Positions 44,209-54,536 of a stretch of DNA of 64,000 nt are shown here, piece by piece (within the stretch, counting starts at the first letter, position 1; each line of letters opens with the position of its first letter). Source of the DNA: CAWARU01 sp963784575 (lineage in GTDB: Bacteria > Pseudomonadota > Gammaproteobacteria > UBA6186 > Azoamicaceae); NCBI GenBank assembly GCA_963784575.1, contig CAWARU010000001.1:868001-932000 (forward strand). Direction: 5' to 3'. The position numbers and the translations under genes are program-made. Under the pieces are notes generated by a model that did not search any database, had not been told where the DNA came from, and saw nothing but the letters and a program-made list of their open reading frames with translations.

Positions 44209-44553
44209 TCAGAACCCACTCGAAACTTCATAGAACCCTTTAATTTCTGATCTCGCTTCATTCTTTGATTTTATTTTCGCAGTGAATTGATTTAAGGCAT
44301 CTAAACACTTGTCAAAAGCCATTTCCACCGGACAATCAAGCTTTATCTTCTTTGATTGGTTTGGAACCATAATCCCCTTTAAACCAACTTTTTCTGCTGA
44401 TTTTTTGTATGTTCTCCATAAAATAAAAGTCATGATAAATCCGAAAAAAATGCCGCCAACTGTTCCTAAACCTCGACCCACGCTTGTTTGAAGTCCTACT
44501 AGACTCCCTAAAAATAGACCAAAAGGAATGCCGCTCAAATAGAACAATTTCAT
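44209..44553 (-). CDS. Small membrane-anchored hypothetical protein
   Basis: A 114-residue protein. ATG 44553 is chosen because GAAGGAGGG lies six bases upstream; the frame extends further upstream without a better site. Residues 1-22 and 27-48 are hydrophobic (GIPFGLFLGSLVGL, GGIFFGFIMTFILW), giving two inner-membrane helices. They are followed by a soluble domain (CPVEMAFDKCLDALNQF). No family is recognised. It stands alone, with long AT-rich gaps on both sides. Confidence 0.6.
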   Translation of the reverse strand: MKLFYLSGIPFGLFLGSLVGLQTSVGRGLGTVGGIFFGFIMTFILWRTYKKSAEKVGLKGIMVPNQSKKIKLDCPVEMAFDKCLDALNQFTAKIKSKNEARSEIKGFYEVSSGF

Positions 44554-45044
44554 TGTTACCCTCCTTCTCAGATTCATATTTACAGCAATAATACAACATC
44601 TAACTTCATTTATAAAATTCAAACTGTTAGAAATTAATGATTTAGTTATTTTAGTATTGTGTATAATCACTATTTTCAAGGGTTTTTCAAGTCGCAATCA
44701 ATCTAACTATTCTAGGGGGTTGGTGTTTTAATTTCCTTTTAGAAAAATATTTAGATTCTTTGTGTTAAGGATTCGATGGATTCATAGAATTTTTATAAAT
44801 CATAACTGTTCAAATTCCACCAACACTTGCAATTAGAATGGAATCAATAAATACTACGATGGACTGTTAAAATATTTCACTTCTATTGTTTGAAGCTTGC
44901 TGCTGTTTGTCTTCTTTGTTGCGACGTAAAATCAATAAAAGATTTGGTAAGCACTCGATTCTGCAGTTTTTAAGCTGCTTCAACTGTTAAAAACTGCGGA
45001 ATCCAGTATATATTAACTGTACATGCATGTAATTTTTAGCCTCT
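44554..45044. other. Gene-free region downstream of the Wadjet locus
   Basis: 491 bp, AT-rich. The left part must hold the promoter of the 44553 gene. The right part has the hairpin 44957-45003 and a 12-bp palindrome TACATGCATGTA at 45020-45031, just past the jetD stop. No coding sequence is seen. Confidence 0.5.
44957..45003 (-). terminator. Long hairpin downstream of jetD
   Basis: 44957-44973 and 44987-45003 pair over 17 bp with one mismatch (GATTCTGCAGTTTTTAA against its partner), with a 13-base loop. It begins 41 bp past the jetD stop on the minus strand. It is probably a transcription end or mRNA-stabilising structure, although no T-run follows. Confidence 0.5.
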
Positions 45045-46248
45045 TTAGGTAAATAACTTTATTATTTCATTCAAAGCATAATTCCAATCAATGCGTTCCT
45101 GCTCCAAGCGGACATTCTGCCCAAATGTTTGCAATTTTAAATAAGTATAAAGCGCTTGTTCAGATTCATTTAAGAAAGGAAACGATTCGCTGGTGTGTTG
45201 CTTGGATTCACAGACCCATAATTCCTTATGTCTCATCAGCGTTTTTTCATCCATTAAAATTGAAACTAGATTGGGAAAGTAATTGCGTGCGCGATTTAAA
45301 ATTGCAAAACCATGGGTATCAATATCGCCCCAATAAATGCATTTTGCATTAGTAATCCAGGGAACTCGACCAAGTACTTCAACACCATAGCCTTTACCCA
45401 TAATAACTACAGCACTTGGAATTTCAGGAAATGCGTAACCAGTTTGAGAATTTTCTACGATAAAAACAGTTGACACTGGTATATTCAAAATACTCAATTC
45501 CTCGGTAGTGCTAGAAATATCAGAGACACCTTCGAAATATTTGTATAAATTCCGATCGTAATATTTTCATACGTAGTAAGGTAGCAGGTGGTTTTTTTAA
45601 ACCACAGATTTCATAAAAATTAGGTTTATCATTTCTCGATAATTGTCTGATAGCTAATAATGATTCCAAAACGACATTTTGACGATTCTCGAGCCATTTA
45701 CTGTCTATCCCCACAATAGGTAACTGTCTGGGATATAGATTAGAGTTGGGATTTTCAATCAACCAGCTAATGACTCCAAACAGACGTTGGAAGTCAGATT
45801 CAGAATAATCAGCTAAAATCTTAAAAAAACGGGGTAATGTTGAGGTTAATTGAGGCCAATGAGAAATCAGTCTTTGATATCGGGATTTAGCTTGTGACCA
45901 TCTTTTTTCTTCACCTATCCAGGTTGCAATTTCGGTAGGGTTCGATAAGCATAATTTGGCAGGCAATTTTTGTATACCGTGAGTTTTGAATTTTCGTTCA
46001 GTCCATACTAGAGAACCATTGTTATTTACTTTGCTGTTACCACTTTGCTGCCATTGGTGCCATGCTGCAACCCAACTTCGAAGTTTTTCATATTCAAGAT
46101 GAAGTTCCTTTTCCCCTGGTGAACCCAGTGGTATTTGCAGCGGCCATTTATCATCGCAATTACCATCTCTAAATTCGATTAACCATTTCTGATGATTTGT
46201 TTGATAACGGCGGTATAAGAGTAGCTTAATGTCTTCAGGGAATTTCAA
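45045..46248 (-). pseudogene. jetD: Wadjet JetD (DUF3322/DUF2220, TOPRIM-like nuclease), one frameshift
   Basis: It is the plasmid-cleaving subunit of type I Wadjet. The N-terminal part (46248-45520, DUF3322-like, about 240 residues) ends early. The C-terminal part (DUF2220) continues in another frame with LYKYFEGVSDIS, VFIVENSQTGYAF, VVIMGKGYGVEVL and YWGDIDTHGFAI. The VEN Glu and the DxD are the TOPRIM-type catalytic residues. Dropping one A from ATGAAAATATTA (about 45566) rejoins the halves to about 400 residues. As written, the nuclease half would not be made unless it were translated separately. It is the last gene of the jetABCD operon, 80 bp after jetC. Confidence 0.85.
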
Positions 46249-46327
46249 TCAGACTTTCCTTAGTTCGATGATCATCTAACCCATTGTATCATAAAAAGCT
46301 TATGTCTAATGAATCTAGATCTCGCAA

Positions 46328-49300
46328 CTACGCTCGCTCAGTCTGATGCGAAGATCCAGCATGCTGCTGTTGTGGCAACTTCAAACGCCCTTGCTCTGAA
46401 TCCCAGTCTATGAGCTTGATGCTAGAATCACGACGATTGCGGATGTCTACGAAGCAAGCGCCGCCGATAAATGGTTCTAAAGTCATGACAGACTTAAGCG
46501 GGGTTGCTACAATCATTTGGAAACCAAAGTTTGTGAAAATATTCATGGCAAGCGCGGTAAAGTCGTTATCGGCTTTATCAAAGGCTTCATCCAAGATCAC
46601 AGGCGAATACATCGGCATACCGCCATCTTCGCCGCCAAGCTGATAGCGTAACGCTGCAGCCAAGCAAGTTGTCGCAAGCTTCTGACGCTGACCGCCAGAT
46701 TTTCCAGCGCCGCTTCTGTATATTTCAATTTCTATGCCGCTTTCATCGATTTCACGGCCAATGAATTCAACATGTAAGCGTACATCGAGCACGGTATCGC
46801 GCCAACGCTTGAAGGTGGGATCTTGGCTGCTTAATTTTTCGACTAAGGATTTTAGCATGGTAAAGCGAGCTTCAGCGATAGCGCGATCTTCACTCCAGGC
46901 ATGGCTCAAGGCTGTTTGGATTTCCTGCTTGAATTCTTTTACTTCGACCAATTGTCGATCGCTGACTTCAATCGATAAATAAGTACATCTGTCTTGGTTT
47001 TTATTAAAGGGAACTTTGCTCAAGCTTTTATTCACGATTTCCATTCGCTCTAAAATATCTTTTCTGGCCTGATTTAGGTGCGTAGCCAAGGCAGCTAAGT
47101 TTTGATCGCTTTGATCTTGCAGTAAAGTAAAGAATTTGTGTTCATGTTCAGGCAAGCCATCTTGTTGCAAGCGGGTAAGCTTCGCAAAATAGTCGGGGGC
47201 ACTTTCGAGTGAAGCATCAACATCGCTTGCTTCCATAGGCCATAAATGCTTGAATTCAGCAAATCGATTTTCAATGACACGTTCGCTTTTGTTAATTTCT
47301 TGTTTTAATTCACCAGTTTCCACATTCATTTTCTTCAAGACTTCTTTCGCAATGCGATCGATATTATCAAGCTCGATGCTTTTTGAAGAGAGGTTTTTTG
47401 AAGCCTGTTCAAAGCGCAAGTCAAGTCCCTGAGTCTGAGAGGGTGTTAAAGTCATAATAGGATGCTGTAAAATGCTTGCAAGCTTGTCTTCATTGGCTTT
47501 CTTTTCTCCGAGCACAGTTTCATTCTTGACTTTAATAGCGACAACAGCATTTTCAGATTCTTCCACAATGCTTTTTTGTCTTTCAAGCTGTTCATGAATT
47601 TTTTGAAGCTTCGGATCGTCTTCACGTGTCTCTTTCAACTGTCGATTAATAGCATCAATTCGCGACATCGGTGTTACCACATCAATTTCCTGCCATTGCA
47701 GGTTTGCAATGGTATGGTAGTGAATCACATTGATACGAAGCTTTCTTTCCTGTTCTTCAATGCCCGACATTTTATCAGCAAAATCTGAAATTTCTTGGGC
47801 AAGTTTTTGGGCTTGTTTTTCATATACATTCAGTTTTTCACGGTTGTCAAACCCTAAAGCCCAACGGCGGCGATCTGAGATCGCAAAACGATCATCTTTT
47901 TCATGACGATGGCGGTTATGTTTCACTTGGCCTTCACGAGTCAAAGCGCGTTCATGGTTTCTGAAGGCTTGGATGGAATCGACGCAGGTATAATCAAATC
48001 GATTTCTTAATTCATTCAACAACCATTCGGATTGTTCACAAGATTTGAGATTCACCTTAAAGATGAGAGAGTTGGCCCCGCTGGTTTGACGATCGTGATT
48101 GCGATTGCGTTCCTCTAAACGTTCACGTTCAGCGGATCCTGTTCTATAATAAACCAATCTTCTGCCCAGATTGTTGTTATTAACAAATTGGCTGAAACTT
48201 AAATAATGTTCTTCAGTCACTAATACTGAAAGAGCGAACCCTTGTAAAACGCGCTCAATTGCACCCTGCCATTCTAATTCATCTGGTTTGACTTCAATCA
48301 ATTCTCCCACAAAAGGCAATTTTGCTTCATTCACTCGAATCGCAGCTGCAATGGTTTGCCGCAATTCCAGCATTTCTGCTGGAATATTGGAGGGTTGCAA
48401 TCGGAGCACCCTAATTTCTTTATTGACGTTTAAGAATTCAGTTTCAGCCTCTTTCTTTTTATTAGACAAAGAAAATTGCATTTCACGGCTGGATTCACTT
48501 TGCTGCTGCCAAGCTTCCACTGCATTCCGTGCTTCTGTCACACGTTCACTGAATTCAGACGGAGATGTAGGGGTTGACCAACCCAGCATTTTACAGGCAT
48601 TGGAAGCCTGGTCGAATTTTCTGATGCGTTCTTCTCTTTGATTTTCTAAATTCTTCTTTTCCAATTCCCACTGCTCAATCTTGTCACCACCTGTTTCAAA
48701 ATGCTGTCGTTCCAGAATCTCTTAAATGTGCTTTATGATTTCGGGTCAATTCCTCTTGATGCTTAAGCTCTGTTTCTATCGTTAGAGCTTTCTCATCGAG
48801 CAGAGTCACTCGCTTTTTCAGTAACTCAACGCGACGAATGTCGGTATATGTATCGATACCGAGTTCGATTTCCGCTATCTCATTTTGTTTCAAGCGGAAT
48901 TGCTGCATTTTTGTATATTCTTCTTGTGCTGGCAACAAAGTTTCAATCTGCTCGCGTGCAGTTACCACTGCTTGGTGAGCGGCATTTAAATCGCCGAATT
49001 CTTCTACCAAGCGCTTCGCAACTTCAAATGTCTCTGGCTTGTCTAGCATAAATTCCCGCAAAAAGAGATTCAAATCTCCCAAATTCTTCGCGGACTGGGT
49101 TCGATGCAGCAAACGCAATGCCATATCACTTTCTATTCCTAATAAATGGCGAAAACGTTCACAATAGGGCCTAAAGTCCTCATGCGAGTATGCGTCAGGG
49201 AACGTTTGCTTAAGTTTTCGGAGGTCAAAATTGGTTTGGCTGAAACTTTCAAACTCATTTAAATTAAAATCACGTTCAAAGATAAAATAATGGCGTTTGA

Positions 49301-49748
49301 TGTCGGAGCTTGCATTACTATTGCCTCGGACCCAAAATATTTGTGTCAAAACAATGGTTTGACCTTTGTCATTTTTAAAGCTTAATGCCAAACCTGACCA
49401 GCTGGTACCAGAACGCAGATAGCGGGTAACGATTTCCCCAGATTCATCGTCTTTCTGCTCTGCCCAGGCACCGCGAACATAAGTGACTAAGCTTCGATCC
49501 CGGCTGCTTTTGTCTGCCCCTTGGGCTGCAGCATTAAAATCAATCCAGCGTGGCGGAATGAGGAGGGTCGAAAAGGCATCGAGCAGGGTCGATTTACCTG
49601 TACCTGAATGGCCGACAAAGAGGAATCCCCGCTTTGCAATGGGAATGTCATGGAGATTCGAAAACGTTCCCCAATTAAAAACTTGTAATTGCGACATTCT
49701 AAATTGCTCTTTTGGTATCGTCATTTTAACACCTTTATCTTTCATCAT
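46328..49748 (-). pseudogene. jetC: Wadjet JetC (SMC/SbcC-like ATPase), one frameshift
   Basis: It is the motor ATPase of the Wadjet condensin-like complex. The N-terminal part (49748-48696) has Walker A GHSGTGKST (K52). The C-terminal part (to 46328) has long coiled coils, the ABC signature SGGQRQKLAT and Walker B YSPVILDEAFDKAD. The two frames meet at about 48715, where RDS should continue as LERQHFETGGDKIEQWE, a conserved hinge-side motif. A single-base deletion explains the break. Corrected length is about 1135 residues, normal for the family. It loop-extrudes plasmid DNA together with JetA and JetB. As read, the ATPase would be split before its signature motif. Confidence 0.87.
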
Positions 49749-49792
49749 TTCCTAAATATCCTAAAAATAATATTACTTAGATTATGAAACAA

Positions 49793-50548
49793 TTATACAA
49801 CTTCATTTACTTCATCATTATATTCATCATCGAGTTCATTACTATCCGAGTCATCCGAATCATCCAACTCTGTCGTGTGCCCCTCTGTCACTGCTCTATT
49901 TTGATTCATGTCCTGGTAGTGCTTTATTAAACTAGTGATTTCCTCTGCCGAAAAGAGCAGCTTCAATGCCGGTGAAATCTCATATCTATTATCGGCAGTA
50001 CGAATTTTTTGCAGAATATTATTTTCCTTAAATTTCTCGATTGCAGCTCGTACTCGTTTATTGAAACCTGCCCGATCGGTATTAACATCTTTTTCAAACA
50101 ATGTGAGATGTTCTTGGATTTCTTCACTCGACACCACCGCTCTTTCCCCTTCAGAGCTTGCTTGTGACAATTTTTGTCGTAAATAGAGTAATAGCACAGA
50201 GTGAATGAAGGTTAATTGGCTGCGCCGCAGTAACATAGGTACTTCAAGATCTCCAATATCCGCTTGGCGAATAAAAGCCACTTCGGCATCAAAATCTATT
50301 ATTAAGTCTAAAAAAAGTTCAGAGAGGTATTGTCGAATCACAGCTTCGTCGCGCCTTAATACTGGCCATAATTTATTATGGCGTTTGCCATCCAGGAATG
50401 GACCTGTGAGCAAATGCACGAGTATGCGTCGCGTCTCTACAGGCAGGACACCCATATCGCCATTGAAAAGTGCGTTCTGTGTTGTCTTATCACCGTTATT
50501 CATTTCACCGTTATTCATGTCGCCGTAATTCTTATCACCGTAATTCAT
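49793..50548 (-). CDS. jetB: Wadjet JetB (DUF4194, kite-like subunit)
   Basis: A 251-residue protein matching the DUF4194 family that bridges JetA and JetC in the Wadjet complex. The core runs from about residue 30 (LPVETRRILVHLLTGPFLDG) to about 225. The first 20 residues are four near-identical pentapeptides (MNYGD, KNYGD, MNNGE, MNNGD) coded by four 15-bp repeats. Three of these start with ATG, so the true start is ambiguous. The C-terminus is very acidic (DDSDDSDSNELDDEYNDE). The frame is intact. It overlaps the jetA stop by 14 bp, implying coupled translation. Confidence 0.88.
   Translation of the reverse strand: MNYGDKNYGDMNNGEMNNGDKTTQNALFNGDMGVLPVETRRILVHLLTGPFLDGKRHNKLWPVLRRDEAVIRQYLSELFLDLIIDFDAEVAFIRQADIGDLEVPMLLRRSQLTFIHSVLLLYLRQKLSQASSEGERAVVSSEEIQEHLTLFEKDVNTDRAGFNKRVRAAIEKFKENNILQKIRTADNRYEISPALKLLFSAEEITSLIKHYQDMNQNRAVTEGHTTELDDSDDSDSNELDDEYNDEVNEVV
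50489..50548. repeat. Four tandem 15-bp units at the jetB start
   Basis: Units at 50489-50503, 50504-50518, 50519-50533 and 50534-50548 vary around ATCACCGTTATTCAT. They cover the jetB start codon and the last codons of jetA. Confidence 0.85.
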
Positions 50549-51998
50549 GAGCCTTCTCTCTTAAAAAATAAATTTTAGGAATATTTGCTTGACGCCACTC
50601 TCCATCGCCACCCTGCCAGGCAATCGTTTCGATTTCATCACTTTGCATACCATGCTTGCTGCCCAAAGATACCAACCCAATAACACTCCCTAACCCCTGG
50701 GTAGCCGGGAACTTTTCAAGCACAGTTGCTATGGAGGCTGACCCTTCTAATTTCAGTGCTGCCGCAATATTATCCTTCAACTCCCGGAAATTAATTTCTG
50801 ATTGATTGATGCACTGACTGATATAGTCCAAATCCAGCATCAACGCATCCCCTGCCACCATTGGGCTAGCAACCGCTTGGCATTCAGGGTTATGCATTAC
50901 CCATTGGGAAATTGAACGAATTTTAGTGCTGGTCAATTCCAATGTATATTGTAAGGTTTCAATTGCGCGCACTTCATTTCGCAACTCCAACGCTGCATTT
51001 GTTGCAGACATCAAGAGTTGATTTAGCCGCCGTTGTTCCAAATACTCTTTGCTTTGTACAAATTGTTTTAAACTCTTCGCGAAATTTTGTAAGATTTCAT
51101 GCACTAATCCCCCCTGCTCCAGCAAAATTTTCATGAAGCGATGCAAAAATCTTTTTTCTTTTAGGCTTAGCTCAGCTACAAAAGGCCGTGATAACACATT
51201 CTCCAAAGCTTGTTCCAAGCTGCTCGATTGTTCTGGATCTGTAAGCAGTCGCCAGAAGGCCAAAAAGGTTCTACCTGCCTCACTTTCAGAAATTAAATCG
51301 ATCCCTGCAAACAAAGAATTCAATACTTCGCCTCGATTCGCTTCGCTGTCCATCACCCGCTCGCGCAAACTGCGATTCAGAGTCTCAAATTGTTCCCGTA
51401 CCTTACGAAAATCCCCTGCAAGCCCTTCTGCTAAAACCAAAATTTCTCGTAATCGCTCAGTTGCACTGGACTGGGACAAAATACGCATTTGTCCTTTATC
51501 AATTGCTGCAATCTGCTTGTCAATTTTATCTCTTTCTTCAATCAATCTATCTATTCTTCGAAATTTGTTTGAGTCGCTGTCCGAGGCAAGATCTACGAGG
51601 GCATCAATCACAAGAGCCAAGCGGCTTTCTGTTGCGGCTGAATGGGGGGCTGCAAGTCCCGCAACAAAACGAATGGTATCGACAGTAGCGGCAGATAACT
51701 CATAAACTTCTTCGCTTGAATCTTTTGGGAAACGCCGCTCTAAGTAGCCCTGCTGCAGCCAAGTTGCAATATAATTTTTGGCAGATTGAGGTAGATTTTC
51801 CCCATTTGCTCGCAAAGTTTCCAAATCACGTCCTATACGATCATGCAAAATAGAAGCAGGCAGCGTGCGTTCTTCCTCATAAAGATGATGTTGCAGCAAT
51901 CCAATGATAATAGGACCATTGTCGGATGCGAGCAGCTGCCACAGAGGCTCTGCTCGAAGTCGTTTGTATGTGGCTATTGTTTTCTCTGCTTTCATCAT
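50535..51998 (-). CDS. jetA: Wadjet JetA (DUF3375, kleisin-like subunit)
   Basis: A 487-residue protein, normal length for DUF3375. It opens with a winged-helix-like region (LRAEPLWQLLASDNGPIIIGLLQHHL) and has the family's GYLERRFPKDSSEEVYELS element near residue 110. A helical middle and a C-terminal domain ending IYFLREKAHELR follow. It is the kleisin-type scaffold of the type I Wadjet complex, which recognises and destroys small circular DNA. It is the first gene of the operon; its promoter should lie in 51999-52160. The frame is intact. Confidence 0.88.
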   Translation of the reverse strand: MMKAEKTIATYKRLRAEPLWQLLASDNGPIIIGLLQHHLYEEERTLPASILHDRIGRDLETLRANGENLPQSAKNYIATWLQQGYLERRFPKDSSEEVYELSAATVDTIRFVAGLAAPHSAATESRLALVIDALVDLASDSDSNKFRRIDRLIEERDKIDKQIAAIDKGQMRILSQSSATERLREILVLAEGLAGDFRKVREQFETLNRSLRERVMDSEANRGEVLNSLFAGIDLISESEAGRTFLAFWRLLTDPEQSSSLEQALENVLSRPFVAELSLKEKRFLHRFMKILLEQGGLVHEILQNFAKSLKQFVQSKEYLEQRRLNQLLMSATNAALELRNEVRAIETLQYTLELTSTKIRSISQWVMHNPECQAVASPMVAGDALMLDLDYISQCINQSEINFRELKDNIAAALKLEGSASIATVLEKFPATQGLGSVIGLVSLGSKHGMQSDEIETIAWQGGDGEWRQANIPKIYFLREKAHELR

Positions 51999-52329
51999 TC
52001 AGTTATATTCACTTTCATAATTAAAGTGCATTACTTTCTTAATTCAGGTACTTTCACTTTAGTTACTCAATTTCTTTCAAAACCTACTTTCCTAGTCGAT
52101 TACTTCATATACCGTCTACTTCATAAAATTGTCTTTAAATCAAATACTTACGTTTAATAGCTCGTTTATTTATCTTTTTGCAAAATTACCAAAGAACCAT
52201 AATGCCCTAAAATGAATAAAAAAGCAAGTTAACTTTCAGTTAATTATGTAAATGCACATATTTTTTTAAACAATTATAATAAGATATGTACTGGTATCAA
52301 GACCTAAGTACCAAACTAAGGAACCTCTT
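51999..52329. other. Divergent intergenic region, Wadjet operon and yfcG
   Basis: 331 bp, AT-rich, with divergent genes on both sides. It should contain both promoters. No confident hexamers, operators or RNA genes were recognised. Confidence 0.4.
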
Positions 52330-53031
52330 ATGATCGACTTATACTACTGGCCTACGCCAAATGGACATAAAATCACTATCTTCCTTGAAGAAACCGGACT
52401 GCCCTATAAAATCATTCCTGTCAATTTAGGAGAGGGCGATCAGTTTAAAGCTGATTTTCTGAAAATCTCCCCCAATAATAAAATGCCTGCCATTGTAGAT
52501 CGAAAACCTAAAGGCAATCAAAAACCTATCTCTCTCTTTGAATCGGGTGCCATCCTGCTCTATCTGGCTGAAAAAACCGGACTATTTTTACCCGAAGAAA
52601 TCCATCAACGTTTTAATGTCCTGCAATGGCTCTTTTGGCAAGTTGCAGGGCTAGGCCCTATGTCAGGACAAAATTTCCATTTTCTTAAATTTGCACCAGA
52701 AAAAATTCCCTATGCAATCGAGCGTTACTCGAAAGAAGTGAATCGTTTGTATGCCGTATTAAATAAGCAGCTTGAATCCCAAGAATATATTGCCGGAAAG
52801 TATTCAATAGCTGATATCTCAGCCTATCCTTGGATGGCCATATATCAGAATCAAAATCAAAATATTGAAGACTTCCAAAATCTTGCACGTTGGCTCCAAG
52901 TAGTTGGAGAACGGGAAGCAGTGAAAAGAGCCTACGCCATAGGGGAAGAAATCAATCCCAACCAGAATGCTGAATTGAATGATAAAGCCAGAAAAATTCT
53001 ATTCGGACAGGATGCGAACACTAAACAATAG
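52330..53031 (+). CDS. yfcG: YfcG-like glutathione S-transferase/disulfide reductase
   Basis: A 233-residue protein. The N-terminal thioredoxin-like domain has TPNGHKITIFLEETGL, with N11 in the position of the active-site Asn of E. coli YfcG. SPNNKMPAIVD and LFESGAILLYLAEKTGLF (about 75-95) are family signatures. WLFWQVAGLGPMSGQN starts the helical domain. Similarity to E. coli YfcG, as I recall its sequence, is very high along the full length. YfcG uses glutathione for disulfide-bond reduction in the cytosol. It is monocistronic. Confidence 0.93.
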   Translation: MIDLYYWPTPNGHKITIFLEETGLPYKIIPVNLGEGDQFKADFLKISPNNKMPAIVDRKPKGNQKPISLFESGAILLYLAEKTGLFLPEEIHQRFNVLQWLFWQVAGLGPMSGQNFHFLKFAPEKIPYAIERYSKEVNRLYAVLNKQLESQEYIAGKYSIADISAYPWMAIYQNQNQNIEDFQNLARWLQVVGEREAVKRAYAIGEEINPNQNAELNDKARKILFGQDANTKQ

Positions 53032-53176
53032 ACAATAATACAGGGGAATAATATATTAAATAGCACCATAATTTGTAATACAGCTTTTAATGAACCAAAT
53101 TGATACAAGCAAAGAATTTGTTAAATTTCTTACAAAAGTGCTATATGTGCTATAAATGGATTGTAAAGGAGTCGAT

Positions 53177-53344
53177 ATGTTAAAATATGCTTGGGTATAT
53201 ATTATTATTCTAATTCTAATTATCCTCGCCCTCCTTCCAACCATCGTTCTCAAGAATCATACAAGAATGTATCCTAGGATAATTTTGGGTATATTGCTAA
53301 TTATTCTAGCGATCTTGATTGCATTAAAGATGATAATCATTTAA
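53177..53344 (+). CDS. Tiny two-helix membrane protein
   Basis: A 55-residue protein. AAGGAG lies six bases before ATG 53177, a strong start. Residues 3-24 (AWVYIIILILIILALL) and 36-54 (ILGILLIILAILIALK) are hydrophobic, with a short basic loop between. No family is recognised. It is an inner-membrane microprotein of unknown role, between yfcG and the convergent manC-like gene. Confidence 0.6.
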   Translation: MLKYAWVYIIILILIILALLPTIVLKNHTRMYPRIILGILLIILAILIALKMIII

Positions 53345-53404
53345 TTAAAAAATTACCAAGAAGAAAGAAATATATTAATGATTTCTATATTTTGAGTGAT
53401 TAAT

Positions 53405-54493
53405 CTAATCTGTAGCCTCTTGATGCCCTAGGTTAATGAGATGTTCAACAATTTTTTTGAGATCTTGTTTTTTGTCAAGTCGCGAAACCAATATCGCATC
53501 GTTGGTTGCTACCACTAGACAATTTTCAAGACCCGACGCAACGAGCAAAGGTTTACTTGAATATAAATAACAATCATCGGTATCAAATATTACCACATTG
53601 CCATTCACCACATTGCCATGCTTATCTTTCTCTCCCATTCGATACAGTGTTTCCCAATCCCCTATGTCCTGCCATTCGCAGGTGAAATCTAACATTACTG
53701 CTTGTTCTGTTTTCTCAAAAAGGGCCACATCAATGGAGATACTAGGACAATCACGCATCACTTCATCATCTAAGAATATAAAATCGCGGTTTGAATGCGA
53801 CATCGATACAGATTTTTCTGCATGTGATAGAATATCTGGGACATATTTTTTAAGTTCTTGCACTAAGGTACTGGCTTGATATAAAAATATGCCACTATTC
53901 CAATAATAGTCACCAGCCTTCAGAAATTCCGTCGCAATTTCCAACGACGGCTTTTCTATAAATTCCTCCACTTGATAGCCATCGCAGTCCTTCGGCTTTT
54001 TTCCCTTCTTAATATACCCGTAATCTGTCTTCGCATATTTTGGCAATATCCCAAAAGTCACCAGTTTTCCCATTTTGGCACATGGAATAGCACTATTTAC
54101 CATATTGGCATATTTTTCTGGGTCTGAAATATAATGATCACAGGGCATTACAAGTATCAAGGGGTCACTTATTATTTTCGAAGCGTATATCGTACCTGCT
54201 GCCATAGCTGCGGCAGTATTATGCGGCTGTTCTTCAACTAAAATAATTGCCTTCTCATTAATTTGCTTGATTTGTTCAGCAATTTTAAATCTAAGTTCTT
54301 GATTGCAAATGATGATCGGCGTTTCAAAGCTACGTATAGATTGCAAATTGCTATAAGTGGACTGCAACATCGTCAAGTGATTGAAAAATTTTAGCACTTG
54401 CTTTGATTGAGATTTACGTGAAAGCGGCCATAGGCGGGTTCCTCTGCCTCCGGCCAGCAATAAAGGTACTATCATTTCCATAGAATACTTCAA
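53405..54493 (-). CDS. manC: Mannose-1-phosphate guanylyltransferase
   Basis: A 362-residue enzyme making GDP-mannose from mannose-1-phosphate and GTP. The pyrophosphorylase signature LLLAGGRGTRLWPLSRKSQSKQ spans about residues 11-32. MPCDHYI (about 115) binds nucleotide and metal, and VEEFIEKP (about 170) binds the sugar. The usual Pro-Lys before Gln is Ser-Lys here. The C-terminal phosphomannose-isomerase cupin of bifunctional ManC is absent, so only the transferase is present. It is divergent from the 54537 gene and near two GH130 genes, which could supply mannose-1-phosphate. Confidence 0.9.
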   Translation of the reverse strand: MKYSMEMIVPLLLAGGRGTRLWPLSRKSQSKQVLKFFNHLTMLQSTYSNLQSIRSFETPIIICNQELRFKIAEQIKQINEKAIILVEEQPHNTAAAMAAGTIYASKIISDPLILVMPCDHYISDPEKYANMVNSAIPCAKMGKLVTFGILPKYAKTDYGYIKKGKKPKDCDGYQVEEFIEKPSLEIATEFLKAGDYYWNSGIFLYQASTLVQELKKYVPDILSHAEKSVSMSHSNRDFIFLDDEVMRDCPSISIDVALFEKTEQAVMLDFTCEWQDIGDWETLYRMGEKDKHGNVVNGNVVIFDTDDCYLYSSKPLLVASGLENCLVVATNDAILVSRLDKKQDLKKIVEHLINLGHQEATD

Positions 54494-54536
54494 AAAGTCA
54501 GCTATTATTAATAGAGTATATACTCAAAAAGGGATT

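Noticed and set aside
44698..45044. Possible tRNA or small RNA gene downstream of jetD
   Set aside because: The only structure is a simple hairpin. No cloverleaf or conserved tRNA arms were found in the window.
46328..49748. Programmed ribosomal frameshifting in jetC
   Set aside because: No slippery heptamer with a downstream structure is seen at about 48715, and many unrelated genes in the window have similar breaks. Mutation or sequencing error is simpler.
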